A stretch of DNA of 64,000 bases, taken from contig NZ_CP108494.1 in assembly GCF_041435435.1 (NCBI RefSeq), positions 1,612,001-1,676,000 of the forward strand, given 5' to 3'. The notes beneath the pieces were generated by a model that was not told the DNA's origin, searched no databases, and saw only the letters and a program-made list of their open reading frames with translations. This DNA comes from Streptomyces sp. NBC_01241. GTDB lineage: Bacteria; Actinomycetota; Actinomycetes; Streptomycetales; Streptomycetaceae. The position numbers and the translations under genes are program-made. Positions 61,026 to 64,000 of this stretch are shown here, in pieces; the first letter of the stretch is position 1; the number at the start of each line of letters is the position of its first letter.

Positions 61026-64000
61026 TCAGGAGCAGGTGAATCGCGCCGCGGCCCAGTCCCCGTGGTCACCGGTCTTGGACCCATTGGTGTCCGTGACCTT
61101 CAGATGCACATGGCGCGCCCCGTCGAGCCGCACATCGACGGGTACGGTCGCGGACGCCCCCGTCACCTTCGGCGAGGTCCACAGCACCTTGCCGTCCGCC
61201 TCGACGGAGAACGCCACTTCGCCGTAGCCGTTGATCTCGTCGTCGATCCCGACGTCGGCGGTGAACTTCGAGCAGCGTCCGCCGAGATATACCTCGATGT
61301 CGGAGTCGGCATGGGTGCCGATGCCCTTCTCGTACACCTTCCCCGCCAGCGTGAGGGGGTGTCCGTCGGCGGCGCCCGACTCGCCGTTGCTGCGGTCCCG
61401 TTCGGCGGGCCCGTAGCCGTTCACCGACGTCAGCCACACCAGATCGCTCGCCCAGGCCTCGCCGGAGGGCGGCGGTGGCATCACCGCGGCGGCGAACCGC
61501 TGGGCGGTGGTGCGGGATTCACCGGCCGACCGGTAGCGGGCGAGCGCGGTGATCCTCGCCTCCCCCGCCGCGGCGTCCTTCGCCGGGGTGACCGGCACCT
61601 CGACCCGCCGGGTGGTGCCCGCCGGGATCCGGTCCACGGTCGCGGCCGGTGCGACCTGCCAGCCGTCGGGCACGGCCAGGGTGACCGCGGCGCCCGTCAC
61701 GTCGGCGCTGCCCGCCGTGACGTCGACGGCGACGGTGCCTTCGGCTCCGGCACCGAGCTCCTGCCCGGCGGGCGCGGAGACGACGGCCGTCGCGGCGGCG
61801 TTCCGGCCGCCGACCGCGCTCGTCGCCTTCAGCTTCACGGAGAACTTCTTGTCGGTGGAGCGCGGCGCGGTCTTGATCTTCACGACACCACCGCGGTCGT
61901 CCCGGTCGTACCACCAGCCCTGTTTCGCGCTCTTGTACGCGGCCGCGGAAGCCAGCCGGGGCAGCTTGCCGTCGAGCTCGACCGTGCTCGGCGCGGAGCC
62001 GGTGTGCACGCTGAACTCGTACGGGCGGCTGCTCTGCTTACCCGTGAACTCCCCCTTGCTCGCACCGATCCGCACGGTGACGTCGCCCGCGCCCCGGACC
62101 GGTGCGTCCACGTCGGCGGTCTGGGTGGCGTACTTGCCGTCGCGGTGCTGCCGGGTGACGCCGTCGTCCTCGTACAGCGTGAACGACGAGGAGCCCTGCG
62201 GGTAGATGTCCCAGGCGAGCGGGGAGCCGGCGGTGCGGTCCTTGTACGAGCGGATGCCCGGCCACATCGGCACGCCGGCACCGCCCTTGACGAACAGCGG
62301 CAGGGTGTCGAGCGGGGCGCTGTAGTGGTCGACGGTGGTCGGGCCCTCGTATGTGCGGCCGTTCCAGTAGTCGGTCCAGGTGCCCTTCGGCAGATAGATG
62401 CCGTTGCGCTCGGTGGTGTCCTGGTAGACGGGTGCGACGAGGAAGTCCTCGCCGGACATGAACTCGTACTTCGCCGCGTCCGTCGCCGCCTTCGGGTCGT
62501 CGGGGAATTCGAGGGCCAGGGGCCGGACCATGCCGACGCCGGTCTTCGTCGCCTCGTGCGCGTAGGAGTACTGATAGGGCAGCAGCGACTCCTTGAGCTT
62601 GAGGTAGTCGCGGTTGATGGAGGTGTACGGCTCCCCGTACCGGTAGGGCTGCTTGTCGCTGGCCGCCCAGCCGTCCATGGTCATCGTGGTCCCCAGGAAC
62701 ATCTTCCACTGGAGGTCACGGGTGTACGTCTTGGCGCTGCCGCCGAAGATGCCGTCGACATCGCCGGTGGTGTACGCGAGACCGGACATCGTGGCGCCCG
62801 CGTAGGTCGGAATCTGCCAGCGGATGTAGTCCCAGGTGCCGTACTGGTCACCGGACCACTGGACGCCGCAGCGCTGCGCACCCGCCCAGCTCTCGGGGGC
62901 GTAGGTGAAGCCGCGGGCGTCGCTGTTGTCCTCGATGCCCTTGTACGCGTCCTTGCAGCCGTCGAGAGCGAACTTGTAGCCCTCGCCGATCCAGGCGACA
63001 TCGAGCTTCGCAACCCGCTGGCCCGCCTTGACCTGGTCGGCGATCTTGTCGATGCCGTCCTGGGTCCACAGGCCGAGCTGCATGCCGCGGTCCTGCAGGC
63101 CCTTCGCGGTCTCGGCGAGGTCCTCGTACCCGCAGCCGTAACCGTCGTTGACGAGCATCCAGCCGTTCGGCATGTCGTGCTCGACGTACCCGTCGGCGAC
63201 CTTCAGGGCGTCGAGGGTGCGCCGCTCGCCGCGGTTGGCGTTGTGGAGGTAGCAGTCGGCGTCGCCGATCTCCATCCCGTACACGGGTGGCAGGAAGGGC
63301 TTGCCGGTGAGTTTCGTGTACTGGCCGATGACGTCCTTGGCGCTGTCGCCCGCGAAGTAGTAGGCGTCGAAACGCTTTTCCTTCGCGCTGGTGGTCACCG
63401 GGTCGGTGAAGGCGTAGGTGTTCGGCGCGTAGGTATTGCGGAAGACGCCGTAGCCCGCCGAGGAGAGGTAGAACGGCACCGAGTTGGGGTGCCCGCCGTC
63501 GTCCCAGTTGTAGTCGACGCCGACCTCGACGGTCTTGTCCCGGTGCGAGGTGTTGCCGCGGCCGTTCTGCATCCCGGCGCCGTAGAACTGCTCGTCGGCG
63601 CCGCGGGCCAGGGTCTGCGTGGTCTGCTTCCCGTCCCAGCTCAGCCCCTTGGTCTCGGACCAGACCCGGGTACCGTCGGCCCGGTAGAGCGCGAAGCGCA
63701 GGGGCGCCTTGTAGGCGCGCAGGGTGATGCTGCCGGTGGAGAGTTCGTAGCGGTCGCCCTGCTCCTTCCACCGGGTGTGCGGCGGTGTGCCCTGTGGCAG
63801 CACGATGTCGTCGCCGGCCGGGTCGGAGAACGTACCGTCCGGGGCGAGTTCGATGCGGAAGGTCTCGGCGGAGACGAAGCTGACGCGAGCCTCGGCGGTG
63901 CCGGCCCGCAAGTGGTAGACGGATCTGTCGGCGGAGAACCCGGTGAGGTCGCCGACCGTGGTGGGGTCCGGTTCGGCGGCGCCGGCCTGACCGGCACCGG
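61026..64000 (-). CDS. secreted GH31 glycosidase with NPCBM domain (5' end outside the window)
   Basis: At least 990 residues are visible, and the frame stays open to the window edge, so the start and signal peptide are missing; the first in-window start codon (TTG at 63911) lies inside the domain. The N-terminal GH31 domain (FYGAGMQNGRGN, YLSSAGYGVFRNT) leads into the TIM barrel. There, AKLDVAWIGEGYKF carries the nucleophile Asp and QWSGDQYGTWDY the acid/base Asp. Beta domains follow, then an Ig-like NEW3 domain (about 50 residues beginning EGTVAVDVTAGS) and a C-terminal NPCBM galactose-binding-like domain (VWLTSVNGYGPAERD, GIGTHADSDIEVYLGGRCSKF). The substrate may be alpha-linked galactose, GalNAc or xylose; this cannot be fixed from sequence alone. 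Confidence 0.85.
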   Translation of the reverse strand, partial: GAGQAGAAEPDPTTVGDLTGFSADRSVYHLRAGTAEARVSFVSAETFRIELAPDGTFSDPAGDDIVLPQGTPPHTRWKEQGDRYELSTGSITLRAYKAPLRFALYRADGTRVWSETKGLSWDGKQTTQTLARGADEQFYGAGMQNGRGNTSHRDKTVEVGVDYNWDDGGHPNSVPFYLSSAGYGVFRNTYAPNTYAFTDPVTTSAKEKRFDAYYFAGDSAKDVIGQYTKLTGKPFLPPVYGMEIGDADCYLHNANRGERRTLDALKVADGYVEHDMPNGWMLVNDGYGCGYEDLAETAKGLQDRGMQLGLWTQDGIDKIADQVKAGQRVAKLDVAWIGEGYKFALDGCKDAYKGIEDNSDARGFTYAPESWAGAQRCGVQWSGDQYGTWDYIRWQIPTYAGATMSGLAYTTGDVDGIFGGSAKTYTRDLQWKMFLGTTMTMDGWAASDKQPYRYGEPYTSINRDYLKLKESLLPYQYSYAHEATKTGVGMVRPLALEFPDDPKAATDAAKYEFMSGEDFLVAPVYQDTTERNGIYLPKGTWTDYWNGRTYEGPTTVDHYSAPLDTLPLFVKGGAGVPMWPGIRSYKDRTAGSPLAWDIYPQGSSSFTLYEDDGVTRQHRDGKYATQTADVDAPVRGAGDVTVRIGASKGEFTGKQSSRPYEFSVHTGSAPSTVELDGKLPRLASAAAYKSAKQGWWYDRDDRGGVVKIKTAPRSTDKKFSVKLKATSAVGGRNAAATAVVSAPAGQELGAGAEGTVAVDVTAGSADVTGAAVTLAVPDGWQVAPAATVDRIPAGTTRRVEVPVTPAKDAAAGEARITALARYRSAGESRTTAQRFAAAVMPPPPSGEAWASDLVWLTSVNGYGPAERDRSNGESGAADGHPLTLAGKVYEKGIGTHADSDIEVYLGGRCSKFTADVGIDDEINGYGEVAFSVEADGKVLWTSPKVTGASATVPVDVRLDGARHVHLKVTDTNGSKTGDHGDWAAARFTCS

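Noticed and set aside
1-64000. CRISPR arrays, insertion sequences, prophage or rRNA genes
   Set aside because: No regularly spaced repeats, transposase, integrase or phage genes, and no rRNA sequence, were seen in the window.

Overview
The window is high-GC actinobacterial chromosome, almost certainly from a Streptomyces. Genes are closely packed, GTG starts are common, and terminators are mostly GC-rich hairpins without U-tracts. The marker genes are typical of the genus: a Pup-proteasome system, a WYL regulator pair, tatA/tatC, a helY-type helicase, metH, the gylR-glpF-glpK-glpD glycerol cluster and a ParJ-type PAC2 protein. From memory, the order from tatA to the glycerol genes follows the conserved Streptomyces core, so this is mainly housekeeping sequence with a few insertions and several decayed genes.

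Layout. 0-6 kb: the end of a TDT-family transporter, a cupin-type XRE regulator with a metal-receptor-like protein, and a glycine-betaine-type ABC importer. Its membrane subunit is fused to two substrate-binding domains, and its leader carries a compact three-way-junction RNA fold directly followed by a U-tailed terminator. 6-11 kb: a 5'-3' exonuclease, an iron-box-controlled siderophore-interacting protein, a membrane-protein remnant, and a drug-type ABC exporter with a PadR regulator. 11-16 kb: an ECF sigma factor with its anti-sigma factor, a decayed photolyase, a membrane-anchored molybdopterin oxidoreductase, a decayed ADP-ribosylglycohydrolase and an SPW-repeat protein. 16-26 kb: helY, a diacylglycerol-kinase-like gene, tatC, tatA, two small unknown genes, the pafB/pafC-like WYL pair and two FKBP isomerases. 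26-36 kb: pafA, an MFS/LacI insertion, prcA, prcB, a broken endonuclease VII gene, pup, dop and arc, which together form the complete pupylation and proteasome set.

36-48 kb: a ferredoxin, a secreted unknown protein, a tRNA methyltransferase, a site-2 protease with CBS domains, a RecB-like nuclease, an orphan response regulator, an orphan family-5 binding lipoprotein, a HAD hydrolase and metH. 47.6-52.7 kb: the glycerol genes, with a shared motif (candidate GylR operator) before gylR and glpF. 52.8-59.6 kb: a GntR/FCD regulator facing an L-fuconate catabolism and sugar ABC operon. The same ATCGGAT-type palindrome lies before the regulator and before the operon, which points to one self-contained regulon. 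59.8-64 kb: parJ and a large secreted GH31 glycosidase whose 5' end lies outside the window.

The strongest candidate for something undescribed is the structured leader of the betaine transporter (about 5666-5762, minus strand). Other points of interest are the operator sets for GylR, the fuconate GntR and PadR, several very long perfect hairpins, and four gene remnants in otherwise conserved core sequence. All functional names are read from sequence motifs and family knowledge; no database search was run.
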